Shown here: piece by piece, positions 53,830 through 62,884 of the stretch | Layout of the letters: each line of letters starts with the position of its first letter | Numbering within the stretch: position 1 is the first letter of the stretch | Source of the DNA: Paenibacillus sp. FSL K6-0276 | GTDB taxonomy: Bacteria > Bacillota > Bacilli > Paenibacillales > Paenibacillaceae | Direction of reading: 5' to 3' | Length of the DNA: 64,000 bases | NCBI RefSeq assembly: GCF_037977235.1 | Contig: NZ_CP150276.1 | Span: forward strand, 372,001-436,000 | Translations under genes and position numbers: made by a program | The notes under the pieces: model-generated | Database searches by the model: none | What the model was told of the DNA's origin: nothing | What the model saw: the letters and a program-made list of their open reading frames with translations, nothing else

Positions 53830-55083
53830 TTATTCTCCACCTTTAACTTGTTGAGGGTTGGAAGGAGCTTGTGTTGCTGCCGGTGGGGAAGAAGAAGCTG
53901 TATCTTCCGCTTCTGGCGTCTCCTGAGGAACCTCTTGCTGTGGTACATCTTTTGGAGTCGTTAGCTCTTCGCCAATTTCCGGTTCGACCGGGTTAGTAGC
54001 TGGGGCTTTAGGGTCTTCTTTATTTATGTTCTCTGGAGCAGCTTCACCTGTCGGTGGAGTCTCTTCCGCCTTCGCTTTCTCTTCCGCTTTCGCTTTGTCC
54101 TCGGCTTCTTGCTTTTCTTTTTTCTCCAGGGCCAAACGCTCTTCTTCTTTCTTTGCTTGTTCCAGCGCCTCTAGTCGGACTTTCTCAAGCGCTTCCAATT
54201 GTTGGTCTCGGGTTTGACTGATCAATTGGAGCTGACTCTGAAGATTGCTGATTCCTGAAGTAGCCGATTCTTTAAGACCATTCATTTCAGAATTAAAGCT
54301 TTCATAAGTGGAGGTAAGTTCGCTAGAGATATTGCCGGTCGGCTGATTAAAAGCAATCAGGAAGGGCAGGGGCTGCTGAAACGCTCTGTTGCTTAACTCA
54401 AGTTGTCCATAAACATCACTGGTCACTACCGAAGCAAATGGAAGACCTATGTCGTGAATGGAGCTTAGGTAATGAATCACTCCATTTAAGGAAGCGTTCA
54501 AGGATTCAGAGAGTACACCGCTTTGATTCAGACTATTTTGTAGGTCACTGAAGAATTGTTCATCCTTGATTTCTAGACAGTTTGAATCTAGTGAGGTCAT
54601 ATATCCTCCAATCTGGAATAGTACGGCTGCTGCTGCATTTAGCTCACTATTGATGTCATTCCAAATCTGGCTGTTGCTAGCCAGCTGCTCATTAACGCCA
54701 TCGATTTGGGATTGAAGCGCGGAGATTTGCGTGGAAATCTCTTGCGCTGCGACATCAAGCTCATCCAGCGACATGCCTTCTATTCCCGAAACGTCTGAGA
54801 GACTGCCCGAGAGGGTATAGCTTTGCAGCGATCCTTTTAAAGCAACAGCTCTTTCGACATGATCTTTGAGTTCTGTAAGAAGTCCCTTGATTGAGTTTGG
54901 AAATACTTCGCAAAAGCTAATTGTGCTAGTGGCTTGCGTAGTAGCTCCAAAACCACCATAGGTACTACCCACTTGCTGCGAGGTATACAGAAATAAGACG
55001 GAGACAGCCATGCCTGATTGCAGAACACGTAATCCGATTTGCCTCTTTCTTTTAGGTCTTCTTTTTGCTGATCTGGGTCTCAG
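53830..55083 (-). CDS. TapA-position secreted coiled-coil protein
   Basis: About 417 residues in the position of tapA (before sipW and tasA) but not recognisably TapA. A basic N-terminus (RPRSAKRRPKRKRQIGLR), hydrophobic SGMAVSVLFLYTSQQVGSTY and then GGFGATTQATSTISFCEVFP resemble a SipW-type signal and mature start. A middle helical region follows, then a Glu/Lys/Ala coiled coil (about 300-340) and a Pro/Glu/Thr-rich tail. Start: TTG 55101 lacks an RBS, while AGGGGAGG (55091-55098) lies 7 bp before an in-frame CTG at 55083, used here. Likely fibre accessory or anchor. Confidence 0.7.
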   Translation of the reverse strand: MRPRSAKRRPKRKRQIGLRVLQSGMAVSVLFLYTSQQVGSTYGGFGATTQATSTISFCEVFPNSIKGLLTELKDHVERAVALKGSLQSYTLSGSLSDVSGIEGMSLDELDVAAQEISTQISALQSQIDGVNEQLASNSQIWNDINSELNAAAAVLFQIGGYMTSLDSNCLEIKDEQFFSDLQNSLNQSGVLSESLNASLNGVIHYLSSIHDIGLPFASVVTSDVYGQLELSNRAFQQPLPFLIAFNQPTGNISSELTSTYESFNSEMNGLKESATSGISNLQSQLQLISQTRDQQLEALEKVRLEALEQAKKEEERLALEKKEKQEAEDKAKAEEKAKAEETPPTGEAAPENINKEDPKAPATNPVEPEIGEELTTPKDVPQQEVPQETPEAEDTASSSPPAATQAPSNPQQVKGGE

Positions 55084-55131
55084 AGGAATACCTCCCCTCA
55101 ATGTCTTGAGTTTCTTTGGTTCGTTATTATC

Positions 55132-55296
55132 GTTCTTTATTAAGAATGACTTCTTGTATTGAATAATACAGGGAATAAATCAAAAAGAAAACTGCAAATA
55201 AATCTCGTTTGTGCTCTATAAAGAACAAAAATGTTAATTTATCTCTATTTATCTCATTTTATCGCTTGTTATCTAATTATATTCGCAATAAAGAAC
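55132..55296 (-). promoter_or_regulatory. SinR operator region of the matrix operon
   Basis: Three perfect GTTCTTT SinR half-sites: 55132-55138 on the plus strand, 55220-55226 and 55290-55296 on the minus strand. The first lies in an inverted repeat GTTCTTtattAAGAAT. The segment is very AT-rich, as expected for the promoter of the tapA-like gene. Confidence 0.65.
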
Positions 55297-55323
55297 GATG
55301 CTAAAAAAGGGGATTGCATTAAA

Positions 55324-55351
55324 ATAGCCGACTCTCGCGAGAGTCGGCTAT
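55324..55351. terminator. Perfect 28-bp palindrome, probable terminator
   Basis: ATAGCCGACTCTCG followed by its exact complement, with TTTTAA on the minus-strand side. It separates the padR/MFS unit from the matrix operon promoter. Confidence 0.6.
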
Positions 55352-55399
55352 AAAGAATCATCGGGGTTCAATTAGAGGTATGGGTTAGGGAAGACGCGC

Positions 55400-55423
55400 A
55401 AAAAAAGAGGCCCTAAGGCCTCT
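55400..55423 (-). terminator. Terminator overlapping the padR stop codon
   Basis: AGAGGCC/GGCCTCT stem around CTAA, followed on the minus strand by seven T. Confidence 0.85.
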
Positions 55424-55985
55424 ACTCTGTATTGAGTGGTGTTCCAATATCATTTAACTTGCGTGTTACAACATCATCATAGAGACGTTGCAGCCATTTT
55501 AGCTCAGTCAGGGTGTGCTCGTAGGTGCCGTACATGAGATGAAGTGCGGAACGAGGAACAATAGGAATATGCTCTTCATACACCTGATAAGCCAGATTCA
55601 CTTGATGCTCCGTTTCACGGATACGTTCCTCGAGTAATTTCTCTACCTTGCTTTGATCGACATGACGGGTCATGGCAAGAGCCATATACATCGGATGAAA
55701 GAAGGGCTCGTTCTTCTTAATCTGCTGTAGAATTAGCTGCTCGAATAAAGTTTTGCCTTGTTCAGTAATACCGTAAATCGTTTTGTCAGGACGATCACTG
55801 CTGCTAATAACCTCTAAGGCCTCGATATAACCATCTTGTGCAAGCTTATCGACAGCGTAATAGAGAGATCCGAGCTGCAGCTTTGTAATTCGGTCCATGG
55901 AGCGCTCTTTCATAACCAGTGTAATTTCATAGGGATGCATGTTCCGTTCCAGCAGTAGACCGAGAATTGCCAATTTCATCGACAT
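55422..55985 (-). CDS. PadR-family transcriptional regulator
   Basis: A 187-residue repressor. Winged helix at 1-80 (LAILGLLLERNMHPYEITLV, LQLGSLYYAVDKLAQDGYIE, DKTIYGITEQGKTLFEQLIL) and a C-terminal Vir-like helical domain (about 95-175). Immediately downstream of the MFS gene by 5 bp, so it is co-transcribed with and probably controls that efflux pump. Ligand unknown. Confidence 0.92.
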   Translation of the reverse strand: MSMKLAILGLLLERNMHPYEITLVMKERSMDRITKLQLGSLYYAVDKLAQDGYIEALEVISSSDRPDKTIYGITEQGKTLFEQLILQQIKKNEPFFHPMYMALAMTRHVDQSKVEKLLEERIRETEHQVNLAYQVYEEHIPIVPRSALHLMYGTYEHTLTELKWLQRLYDDVVTRKLNDIGTPLNTE

Positions 55986-55990
55986 AATGG

Positions 55991-57511
55991 TTACCTTTTG
56001 CCCTCGGACGCCTGAACAGCTTTACCTGGAATGGTGAGACGGTCTTTTGGCATAAGCAGCACAAAGACTAAACCAAGGGCGGCAGGAATCAAGGCCCACA
56101 TAAAGGTATGCGCGATAGAAGAGGACAGTGCACTAGATATTTTCTCTAAGATTTCAGGTGGAATCTTGGCTCTTGCTTCAGGTGTCAGGGCCGCCCGTGG
56201 ATCGCCGAAGCCCGCTGACTGCTCACTACCGCCAAAAGCATCGCTAATACTGCTGGTGAAGCTATTTCGCTGAATAATACCGAAGATCGTAATCCCCAGC
56301 GTCATCCCAAGAGAGCGCATAAAGGTACTTGTTGAAGTTGCCGAACCGCGTTGGCGCATATCGAAATTATGGATCGCCGCCATACTCAGTACGGAGAAGG
56401 AGAAGCCCACGCCGAACCCAGTCAAGGCCATGAATACATTTAGCATGAGACGGGAGGTATCTGGTGATAAAGTGCTCAGACTGTAGACACCTGCGACAAA
56501 GCAGACTGCGGATAGGATCATAATGTTGCGGAAGCTGGTTTTTGTTGTAAGTAGACCCCCAGTCTGACTGCCAACGACCGTACCGATCATCATCGGCATG
56601 AGAATCAGGCCTGAGTTCGTAGCTGAACCACCAAATACGCCTTGCACAAAGATAGGAATGTAGATAGTAGCTACGATAAAGGCAGAGCCATAGAACAAGC
56701 TGGTCACGCTACTTGTTGCAAACAGTCGTTTGCGGAACATCGCGAACGAGATGATAGGTTCAGCCGCCACTCTCTCAATGAAGATGAACGCCAGCAAGAG
56801 AACAGCAAAGCCCGCGAATAAGCCGAGGATGACACTAGAATCCCAAGCGTATTGGTTGCCTCCCAGTTCTAGCGCAAACATTAGGCAGATAATGGCGCCG
56901 ACGAGAGTGAAGGCTCCGCCCCAGTCGATGCGCTGTTTAGCGTGAGAGATCGATTCCTTGTAAGAAGTTGCAATCAGAAAAAGTGCAATAATTCCGAGTG
57001 GCAGGTTAATGTAGAATACCCACTGCCAGCCAACATAGTCGGTAATATATGCACCCAGTAACGGTCCGAGTACACTGGAGATTCCGAAGACGGCACCGAA
57101 TAGGCCGGTCAGCTTTCCTCTTTTTTCAGGTGGGTAAATGTCGAAGACGATGGTGAAGGCGATTGGCATTAGTGCGCCGCCGCCGATCCCTTGAATCGCG
57201 CGGTAAATGCTGAGCTGTGTAATACTGGTGGCAGTACCGCACAGAGCCGAGCCAATCAGGAATACAATCAGACCGAACATGAAGAAACGTTTACGTCCAT
57301 ACATATCCGAAAGCTTGCCGAAGATAGGGGTTCCAGCCATTACCATGACCATATAAGCCGAGGTGACCCATACGATTTTGTCCAGACCACCAAGGTCGGA
57401 GACAATGGTACCCATAGCTGAAGCTACAATGGTATTGTCCATAGCGGACATAAGAATACCGAGCAGCAGGCCAACAACTACGAGTTTAAGATTACTTTCT
57501 TTAGTATGCAT
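55991..57511 (-). CDS. EmrB/QacA-type MFS drug transporter (DHA2 family)
   Basis: A 506-residue, 14-helix transporter. Motif D1 LLGILMSAMDNTIVASAMGT in helix 1, motif A GKLSDMYGRKRFFMFGL, motif C-like GLFGAVFGISSVLGPLLGAY and WVFYINLPLGIIAL are visible. ATG 57511 is chosen: AAGGAG lies 10 bp upstream and an 18-residue upstream extension (start 57565) lacks a comparable site. Likely exports a hydrophobic toxic compound under control of the PadR regulator encoded after it. Confidence 0.92.
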   Translation of the reverse strand: MHTKESNLKLVVVGLLLGILMSAMDNTIVASAMGTIVSDLGGLDKIVWVTSAYMVMVMAGTPIFGKLSDMYGRKRFFMFGLIVFLIGSALCGTATSITQLSIYRAIQGIGGGALMPIAFTIVFDIYPPEKRGKLTGLFGAVFGISSVLGPLLGAYITDYVGWQWVFYINLPLGIIALFLIATSYKESISHAKQRIDWGGAFTLVGAIICLMFALELGGNQYAWDSSVILGLFAGFAVLLLAFIFIERVAAEPIISFAMFRKRLFATSSVTSLFYGSAFIVATIYIPIFVQGVFGGSATNSGLILMPMMIGTVVGSQTGGLLTTKTSFRNIMILSAVCFVAGVYSLSTLSPDTSRLMLNVFMALTGFGVGFSFSVLSMAAIHNFDMRQRGSATSTSTFMRSLGMTLGITIFGIIQRNSFTSSISDAFGGSEQSAGFGDPRAALTPEARAKIPPEILEKISSALSSSIAHTFMWALIPAALGLVFVLLMPKDRLTIPGKAVQASEGKR

Positions 57512-57626
57512 GCTTCGCAGGCTCCTTTTTCTAAATAGTGAAAAATCCGTTCGAAAAATGTTCATAGTTTAGAAACAAAATTTATTATATTCAAATTTGA
57601 ATAGGGTGGCAATAGTTTTTTATCAA

Positions 57627-57723
57627 ATATAAGAAGTATAAGTTTCACACCATACTATATGTCTTATATTTCTCGCTTAAACGCTTACCGTACTTATAAG
57701 GACGCCGAAGGCGTTTATGCTTG
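57627..57723. repeat. Two-hairpin intergenic repeat, copy C
   Basis: 97 bp, differing from copies A and B by single-base changes and one deletion (AAGAAGTATAAG versus AAGAAAGTATAAG). Lies between the divergent MFS and csoR genes. Confidence 0.85.
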
Positions 57724-57764
57724 AAAAAATGGAATTGGAGTGTGATAGGAATTAAGGATGTCTC

Positions 57765-57793
57765 TTGACATACCCTACGGGGGTATATTATAT
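57765..57793 (+). promoter_or_regulatory. csoR promoter with CsoR operator in the spacer
   Basis: TTGACA (57765-57770), 17-bp spacer made of TACCCTACGGGGGTA plus two bases, TTATAT (57788-57793). TACCC-GGGGTA is the CsoR copper operator. Confidence 0.88.
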
Positions 57794-57816
57794 TATTGGC
57801 AAGGAGGCTGATTCCT

Positions 57817-58164
57817 GTGTCTACTAGTAACAAAGAACAAGCTGAGAAATTCTGCGACGGTGACTGTCATTCCTCGGCATCTGGAGAACGAATAAGTCAT
57901 CATTCGGCAGATTTTAAGAGTAGTTTGAATACTCGCCTCAACCGGATTGAGGGTCAGATCCGCGGGATAAAGGGTATGATAGAGCGGGATACTTATTGTG
58001 ATGATGTGCTCAACCAGCTCGCAGCCGTTCAAGCGGCTCTAAACGGTGTTGGTAAGATGTTGCTGGAAGGGCATATGAAGAGTTGTATAGTTGAACGAAT
58101 TGAAGCCGGTGAACATGAGGTTATCGACGAGCTCCTAATTACGGTTAACAAATTAATGAAATAA
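57817..58164 (+). CDS. csoR: Copper-sensing repressor CsoR
   Basis: A 115-residue helical repressor. Core LNTRLNRIEGQIRGIKGMIE and the copper ligands Cys in DTYCDDVL and His/Cys in EGHMKSCIVE (the C-H-C triad with HxxxC spacing) are all present. GTG 57817 follows AAGGAGG with 9-bp spacing; a TTG at 57796 overlaps that RBS. Controls itself, copZ and copA through operators at 57771 and 58498. Confidence 0.95.
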   Translation: MSTSNKEQAEKFCDGDCHSSASGERISHHSADFKSSLNTRLNRIEGQIRGIKGMIERDTYCDDVLNQLAAVQAALNGVGKMLLEGHMKSCIVERIEAGEHEVIDELLITVNKLMK

Positions 58165-58217
58165 TAAGCTAATGCTCATATAGCAGGGCTTCATAACATT
58201 TATTGGAGGTTATAATT

Positions 58218-58418
58218 ATGTCAAACGCTACACTTAATGTAGAAGGAATGTCTTGTGGTCACTGTGTTAGCTCTGTAGAGAAGGCCGTAGGCAATCTTGG
58301 AGCAACTGCTAAGGTTGATCTCGCAGCTAAGAAAGTTTCCGTTGAGTATGATGAGAACAAGGTTAGTCTTGGAGCGATTAAAGAAGCCATTGAAGATCAA
58401 GGGTATGATGTAGTTTAA
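58218..58418 (+). CDS. copZ: Copper chaperone CopZ
   Basis: A 66-residue HMA domain. Copper-binding VEGMSCGHCVSSVEKAVGNL (CxxC) and the C-terminal IKEAIEDQGYDVV. ATG 58218 has TTGGAGG 8 bp upstream. Delivers Cu(I) to CopA; 53 bp after csoR and closed by a terminator, so csoR-copZ is one unit. Confidence 0.95.
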   Translation: MSNATLNVEGMSCGHCVSSVEKAVGNLGATAKVDLAAKKVSVEYDENKVSLGAIKEAIEDQGYDVV

Positions 58419-58434
58419 TTTGAAGTACAGTAAT

Positions 58435-58488
58435 AAGGCTTGGAGCTGTTTGGGGAATTGCCCAAGCTCCAAAGCCTTTTCTTTTTTT
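58435..58488 (+). terminator. Terminator after copZ
   Basis: AAGGCTTGGAGCT and AGCTCC-AAAGCCTT arms with an inner GGG/CCC stem, then T-run. Confidence 0.9.
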
Positions 58489-58497
58489 AGAAATTAT

Positions 58498-58516
58498 CAT
58501 ACCCTATAGGGGTATG
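58498..58516. promoter_or_regulatory. CsoR operator before copA
   Basis: CATACCCTATAGGGGTATG: 7-bp perfect arms around TATAG. TATCAT (58495-58500) may be the -10, which would place the operator over the start of transcription. It ends 16 bp before the ATG. Confidence 0.88.
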
Positions 58517-58532
58517 AGGAGGCTTAGGAATC

Positions 58533-60995
58533 ATGGATAAGTTAAAAACAACATCTTCACCAAACGAACAGCAAGCGACCATACAGATTACAGGCATGAC
58601 CTGTTCCGCTTGTGCAGCTCGAATTGAGAAAGGTTTGTCCCGGATGGAGGGTGTTTCTCGCGCAAATGTAAATTTAGCCTTGGAACAAGCTACTGTCGGA
58701 TTCGATCCTTCTGTATCAGGGTTACCACAAATTGAAGATAAAATCCACGCTCTTGGCTACGATACCGTCAAAGAGACCGCGGATTTTGATATATCAGGCA
58801 TGACCTGCGCTGCATGCTCGGCACGGATCGAAAAAGTGTTGAGTCGTACGCCAGGTATAGCAGCGGTGAACGTGAATTTAGCACTGGAAACGGCACATGT
58901 GGAGTATACACCCAGTAACATCAGTCCAAGAGAGATCATGGAAAAGGTAAGCAGCATCGGGTATAAAGCTTCGCTTAAAGAAGACCGCAAAGATCATGTG
59001 GATCGTCGTGTACAGGAAATTCAGCATAAGAAATGGAAGTGGATCATTTCTGCTATTCTTTCTTTCCCATTGTTATGGGCGATGGCAGGTCATTTCTCAT
59101 TCACAAGCTGGATTCCAACACCGGAGATGTTTATGAATCCTTGGTTTCAGCTTGTTCTGGCGACTCCCGTACAGTTTATCATCGGCTGGCAGTTTTATGT
59201 AGGCGCGTATAAAGCATTTCGTAACGGGAGTGCTAATATGGATGTGTTAGTCGTATTAGGAACATCAGCGGCGTATTTCTATAGTCTCTATCTGACGATT
59301 GATTCATTAAGTATGAAGGGAATGAATCATACCGCCCAAATGTATTATGAGACGAGTGCTGTACTCATCACACTCATACTCGTAGGTAAATGGTTCGAGG
59401 CGCTGGCGAAAGGCCGTTCCTCTGACGCCATTAAGAGCTTAATGGGTCTTCAGGCAAAGACCGCTCTCGTAATTCGTGATGGGCAAGAGATGAATATCTC
59501 GACAGATGAAGTGATTCCTGGCGATATTGTGCTGGTGAAGCCCGGAACAAAGGTACCAGTGGATGGTGAGGTAGTAGAGGGTTCCTCTTCTGTGGACGAG
59601 TCTATGTTGACCGGCGAAAGTATTCCTGTAGAGAAAAAACCAGGAGATACCGTTATCGGTGCTACTTTAAATAAGAATGGGATCATGAGAATCAAAGCAA
59701 ATAAAGTAGGAAGAGACACTGCACTTGCCCAAATCATAAGAGTGGTGGAAGAGGCCCAGGGCTCTAAAGCGCCGATTCAGCGGATCGCGGATGTCATTTC
59801 AGGAATTTTTGTACCGATTGTTGTAGGAATTGCGGTGATCACTTTCTTGGTCTGGTACTTCTGGGCAGCACCTGGTCAATTCGCCGATGCCCTTGAAAAA
59901 GCCATTGCGGTGCTCGTAATCGCTTGTCCATGTGCACTAGGTCTAGCAACGCCGACCTCTATTATGGCGGGATCGGGCCGCGCTGCGGAGCTTGGCATCC
60001 TGTTCAAGGGCGGTGAGCATTTAGAAGGCGCACAAGGGATTAAGATTGTTGTCTTAGATAAGACAGGTACGGTCACAAACGGTAAACCCGTGCTGACTGA
60101 TATCGTGACTACAACTGGAATTGCCGCTTATGGTAAAGAAAATGCTGAGAATCGTCTATTAGCTTTAACTGCGGCAGCCGAGAAATTGTCAGAGCATCCG
60201 CTTGCGGAAGCCATTGTAGCAGGAGCTGCCGAAAGAGGATTGACCTTGCCCACCGCTGAACAGCTTGATAATGTGCCTGGACGGGGTATTATGGCTGTTG
60301 TCTCCAATCAACAAGTTAGGGTGGGTACACGGCGCATGATGGAAGACCATCAATTGGACATCACAGAGTGGGCTCCAATCATGAAGAGGCTGGAAGAGGC
60401 AGGAAAGACAGCTATGCTTGTAGCGGTGGACGATGAAATTGCCGGAATTGTAGCTGTGGCTGATACGATTAAGCCGACTTCAAAGGCGGCTGTAGCAGCG
60501 CTTCATGATATGGGTATAGAGGTCGTTATGATCACAGGTGACAATAAAATTACAGCGGAGGCTATTGCGAAGCAAGCAGGTATTAGAAAAGTGTTAGCAG
60601 AGGTTCTACCGGAAGGCAAAGCCGAGGAAGTTCGTAAGCTGCAGCGGAATGGGACAAAGGTAGCCATGGTTGGGGATGGGATCAATGATGCTCCTGCACT
60701 GGCTACTGCTGATACGGGCATGGCGATCGGTACAGGTACGGATGTAGCCATGGAGGCTGCGGATATTACGCTGATGCGGGGTGATCTGAAGAGCATACCC
60801 GATGCCATTATGATGAGCCGTAAAACGATGGGTAATATTAAACAGAATTTGTTCTGGGCGCTTGCTTACAATACAATAGGTATACCGATTGCTGCACTTG
60901 GATTTCTAGCTCCATGGCTAGCTGGAGCTGCGATGGCATTCAGTTCCGTGTCCGTCGTATTGAATGCACTTCGGCTACAGCGGGTTAAGCTGTAA
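58533..60995 (+). CDS. copA: Copper-exporting P1B-type ATPase
   Basis: An 820-residue ATPase. Two N-terminal HMA domains ([17 protein letters not shown] near 22 and [16 protein letters not shown] near 90), eight predicted membrane segments, membrane CPC motif [16 protein letters not shown] (about 464), phosphorylation site [13 protein letters not shown] (about 509), SEHPLAEAI (the HP motif) and [18 protein letters not shown]. The final membrane pair has NxxxxYN and MxxSS-type residues ([25 protein letters not shown]). Exports Cu(I). GAGGAGG precedes ATG 58533. Confidence 0.97.
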   Translation: MDKLKTTSSPNEQQATIQITGMTCSACAARIEKGLSRMEGVSRANVNLALEQATVGFDPSVSGLPQIEDKIHALGYDTVKETADFDISGMTCAACSARIEKVLSRTPGIAAVNVNLALETAHVEYTPSNISPREIMEKVSSIGYKASLKEDRKDHVDRRVQEIQHKKWKWIISAILSFPLLWAMAGHFSFTSWIPTPEMFMNPWFQLVLATPVQFIIGWQFYVGAYKAFRNGSANMDVLVVLGTSAAYFYSLYLTIDSLSMKGMNHTAQMYYETSAVLITLILVGKWFEALAKGRSSDAIKSLMGLQAKTALVIRDGQEMNISTDEVIPGDIVLVKPGTKVPVDGEVVEGSSSVDESMLTGESIPVEKKPGDTVIGATLNKNGIMRIKANKVGRDTALAQIIRVVEEAQGSKAPIQRIADVISGIFVPIVVGIAVITFLVWYFWAAPGQFADALEKAIAVLVIACPCALGLATPTSIMAGSGRAAELGILFKGGEHLEGAQGIKIVVLDKTGTVTNGKPVLTDIVTTTGIAAYGKENAENRLLALTAAAEKLSEHPLAEAIVAGAAERGLTLPTAEQLDNVPGRGIMAVVSNQQVRVGTRRMMEDHQLDITEWAPIMKRLEEAGKTAMLVAVDDEIAGIVAVADTIKPTSKAAVAALHDMGIEVVMITGDNKITAEAIAKQAGIRKVLAEVLPEGKAEEVRKLQRNGTKVAMVGDGINDAPALATADTGMAIGTGTDVAMEAADITLMRGDLKSIPDAIMMSRKTMGNIKQNLFWALAYNTIGIPIAALGFLAPWLAGAAMAFSSVSVVLNALRLQRVKL

Positions 60996-61026
60996 GAGAA
61001 TCATAACTATGTAAGGAGTGGCCGCT

Positions 61027-61779
61027 GTGCAAGAAAACAACGAGACAATATCTCTACTAATGAGACATGCATCCGTCCGCAAGTATCAGGATAAGCCAGT
61101 AAGTGAAGAGCAGCTTACAGCGATTATTGAAGCAGGTCAAATGGCTTCGACTTCCAGCAGTGTACAAGCCTATAGTGTTATTGCAGTGACTGACTCGGCT
61201 CTAAAAGCAGAGCTTGCCGGATTAGCAGGCAATCAGGCTTATATAGAACAATGCCCAGTCTTCTTGGTCTGGTGTGCGGATCTGTATCGTCTGCGTGAGG
61301 TGACGAAACCTCATTTGCAGGGAAAGACTTCGTATGAAGATTCTGCTGAGAACCTTATAGTAGCTACTGTTGATGTTACGCTTGCTGCACAGAATGCTGC
61401 TGTGGCTGCGGAATCACTTGGGCTCGGGATTGTTTATATCGGCGGAATCCGTAACCGGATCGCGGAGGTATCTGAGCTGCTGGGACTGCCTGAACTGGTC
61501 TACCCGATATTTGGAATGTGTGTGGGCTACCCTGACGGAGCCTCGGGCCTGCGTCCGCGTCTTCCATTAGAGGCTGTTCTGCATCGCAATCGGTACAATG
61601 CCGAAACCACATTGGAGCAGGTCAAGACTTACGATCAGGTCTCTTCAGACTATATGCGTGAGCGGACCCACGGTGCCAAGGATACACCTTGGTCGGTGAT
61701 CATGGCAGAGCGTTTGGCACAGCCAACACGGCTGCATATGAAGGAGTTCCTAGAGGAAAAGGGATTCTTCAAGAGGTAA
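61027..61779 (+). CDS. NADPH-dependent nitro/flavin reductase (NfsA/FRP type)
   Basis: A 250-residue nitroreductase-family flavoprotein. RHASVRKYQDKPVSEEQL is the FMN phosphate-binding N-terminus; SSVQAYSVIAVTD, AAESLGLGIVYIGGIRN and the C-terminal HRNRYN with an Arg/Lys-rich region fit the NfsA subgroup. GTG 61027 is chosen because AAGGAG lies 8 bp upstream; a GTG at 61018 overlaps it. Lies 31 bp after copA and may be transcribed with it. Physiological substrate (quinone, nitro compound or flavin) unknown. Confidence 0.9.
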   Translation: MQENNETISLLMRHASVRKYQDKPVSEEQLTAIIEAGQMASTSSSVQAYSVIAVTDSALKAELAGLAGNQAYIEQCPVFLVWCADLYRLREVTKPHLQGKTSYEDSAENLIVATVDVTLAAQNAAVAAESLGLGIVYIGGIRNRIAEVSELLGLPELVYPIFGMCVGYPDGASGLRPRLPLEAVLHRNRYNAETTLEQVKTYDQVSSDYMRERTHGAKDTPWSVIMAERLAQPTRLHMKEFLEEKGFFKR

Positions 61780-61795
61780 TCTAGCGTTTTCGCTT

Positions 61796-61848
61796 AAGAG
61801 GTTGCTCTATTCGTAGTTAAAACTACGGATAGGGCAGCCTCTTTTTTT
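61796..61848 (+). terminator. Terminator after the nitroreductase gene
   Basis: AAGAGG-TTGC-TCTATTCGTAGTT pairs with AACTACGGATAGG-GCAGCCTCTT, then T-run. Confidence 0.92.
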
Positions 61849-61867
61849 GTGTCCTGAGGCATGAAGG

Positions 61868-61932
61868 TGACAGTTGTCATCTTAAAGAAATGACAGTCCA
61901 TACTAATGTCAGGTCCTCTTTTTCCATATGAT
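61868..61932 (+). promoter_or_regulatory. Candidate response-regulator boxes before the ABC operon
   Basis: TGACAGTTGTCA (61868-61879) is a perfect palindrome. A second TGACA/TGTCA pair spans 61891-61911 and covers the expected -35 of a -10 TATGAT (61927-61932). NarL/LuxR-type regulators bind such sites; the downstream kinase is of the matching type. Confidence 0.5.
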
Positions 61933-61973
61933 TGAAATAGATCAAACGCATTCGGAATCGGAGGGGTTACGGA

Positions 61974-62882
61974 ATGGACATTGTTATAGAGATGAATGGA
62001 GTCAGCAAATTATATAAGGATAAGAAAGCGGTAGATAACATCAGCTTCAACATTGCTAAAGGATCGATTACAGCAATTCTTGGACCGAACGGAGCAGGCA
62101 AAACAACGGCATTGGGAATGTTATTGGGGCTATTAGAGCCCACTGAAGGTACTGTGAAAATATTCGGACAACATCCGAAAGATAAAGCGGTGCGTGAAAA
62201 GACCGGTGCGATGCTGCAGGAGGTAAGTGTCATGGATCGGTTAAAGGTTCGGGAGATCATTGCCCTGATCCGTAGCTATTATCCTCAGCCTATGGATATG
62301 GAATTTCTAATTAAAGCTACAGGGCTTGCGCCAGCGGATTTAAATAGATACGCCGAGAAGCTCTCGGGCGGTCAAAAGCGTAGTCTCGGCTTCGCGCTGG
62401 CCCTAGCGGGTAATCCAGAGCTGATCTTTTTCGATGAACCTACGGTTGGACTTGATATTACTTCCCGGCGGCGGTTCTGGGATACGGTTCGTGGACTTGC
62501 GGAGCAGGGCAAGACGATTGTGTTCACGACGCATTATTTGCAGGAAGCCGAAGATATTGCGGATCGTATTCTGTTGTTCAGCAAAGGTCATTTAGTTGCA
62601 GACGGAAGTCCAGATGAGATTAAATCGCGGATTGTGAAGCGTTCGCTATCCTTTTTGCCAATAGGTGATCGATCTAAATTACGCAGGAGCCTGCTGGAGC
62701 TAACCGCTATTGAGGATTGTTATGAAAAAGAAGGCCGAATTCATGTGACGACAGACGATACGGATGAAGCGCTGCGAGCGATTTTTGTTACTGGACTTCC
62801 CGTGAAGGATGTTCGGATAGATCAGGGACGTTTGGATGATGCTTTTGAACAATTGACCATGAACCAAGAGGAGGCTATCTAA
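61974..62882 (+). CDS. ABC transporter ATP-binding protein (YvfR-like)
   Basis: A 302-residue ATPase. Walker A GPNGAGKTTALGM (about 37), signature LSGGQKRSLGFALALAG (about 131), Walker B ELIFFDEPTVGLD, switch His in VFTTHYLQEAEDIADR. The C-terminal 80 residues form an extra domain as in drug/antibiotic ABC-2 systems. Gene order ATPase-permease-kinase matches B. subtilis yvfRSTU. ATG 61974 follows GGAGGGG. Confidence 0.93.
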   Translation: MDIVIEMNGVSKLYKDKKAVDNISFNIAKGSITAILGPNGAGKTTALGMLLGLLEPTEGTVKIFGQHPKDKAVREKTGAMLQEVSVMDRLKVREIIALIRSYYPQPMDMEFLIKATGLAPADLNRYAEKLSGGQKRSLGFALALAGNPELIFFDEPTVGLDITSRRRFWDTVRGLAEQGKTIVFTTHYLQEAEDIADRILLFSKGHLVADGSPDEIKSRIVKRSLSFLPIGDRSKLRRSLLELTAIEDCYEKEGRIHVTTDDTDEALRAIFVTGLPVKDVRIDQGRLDDAFEQLTMNQEEAI

Positions 62883-62884
62883 AG

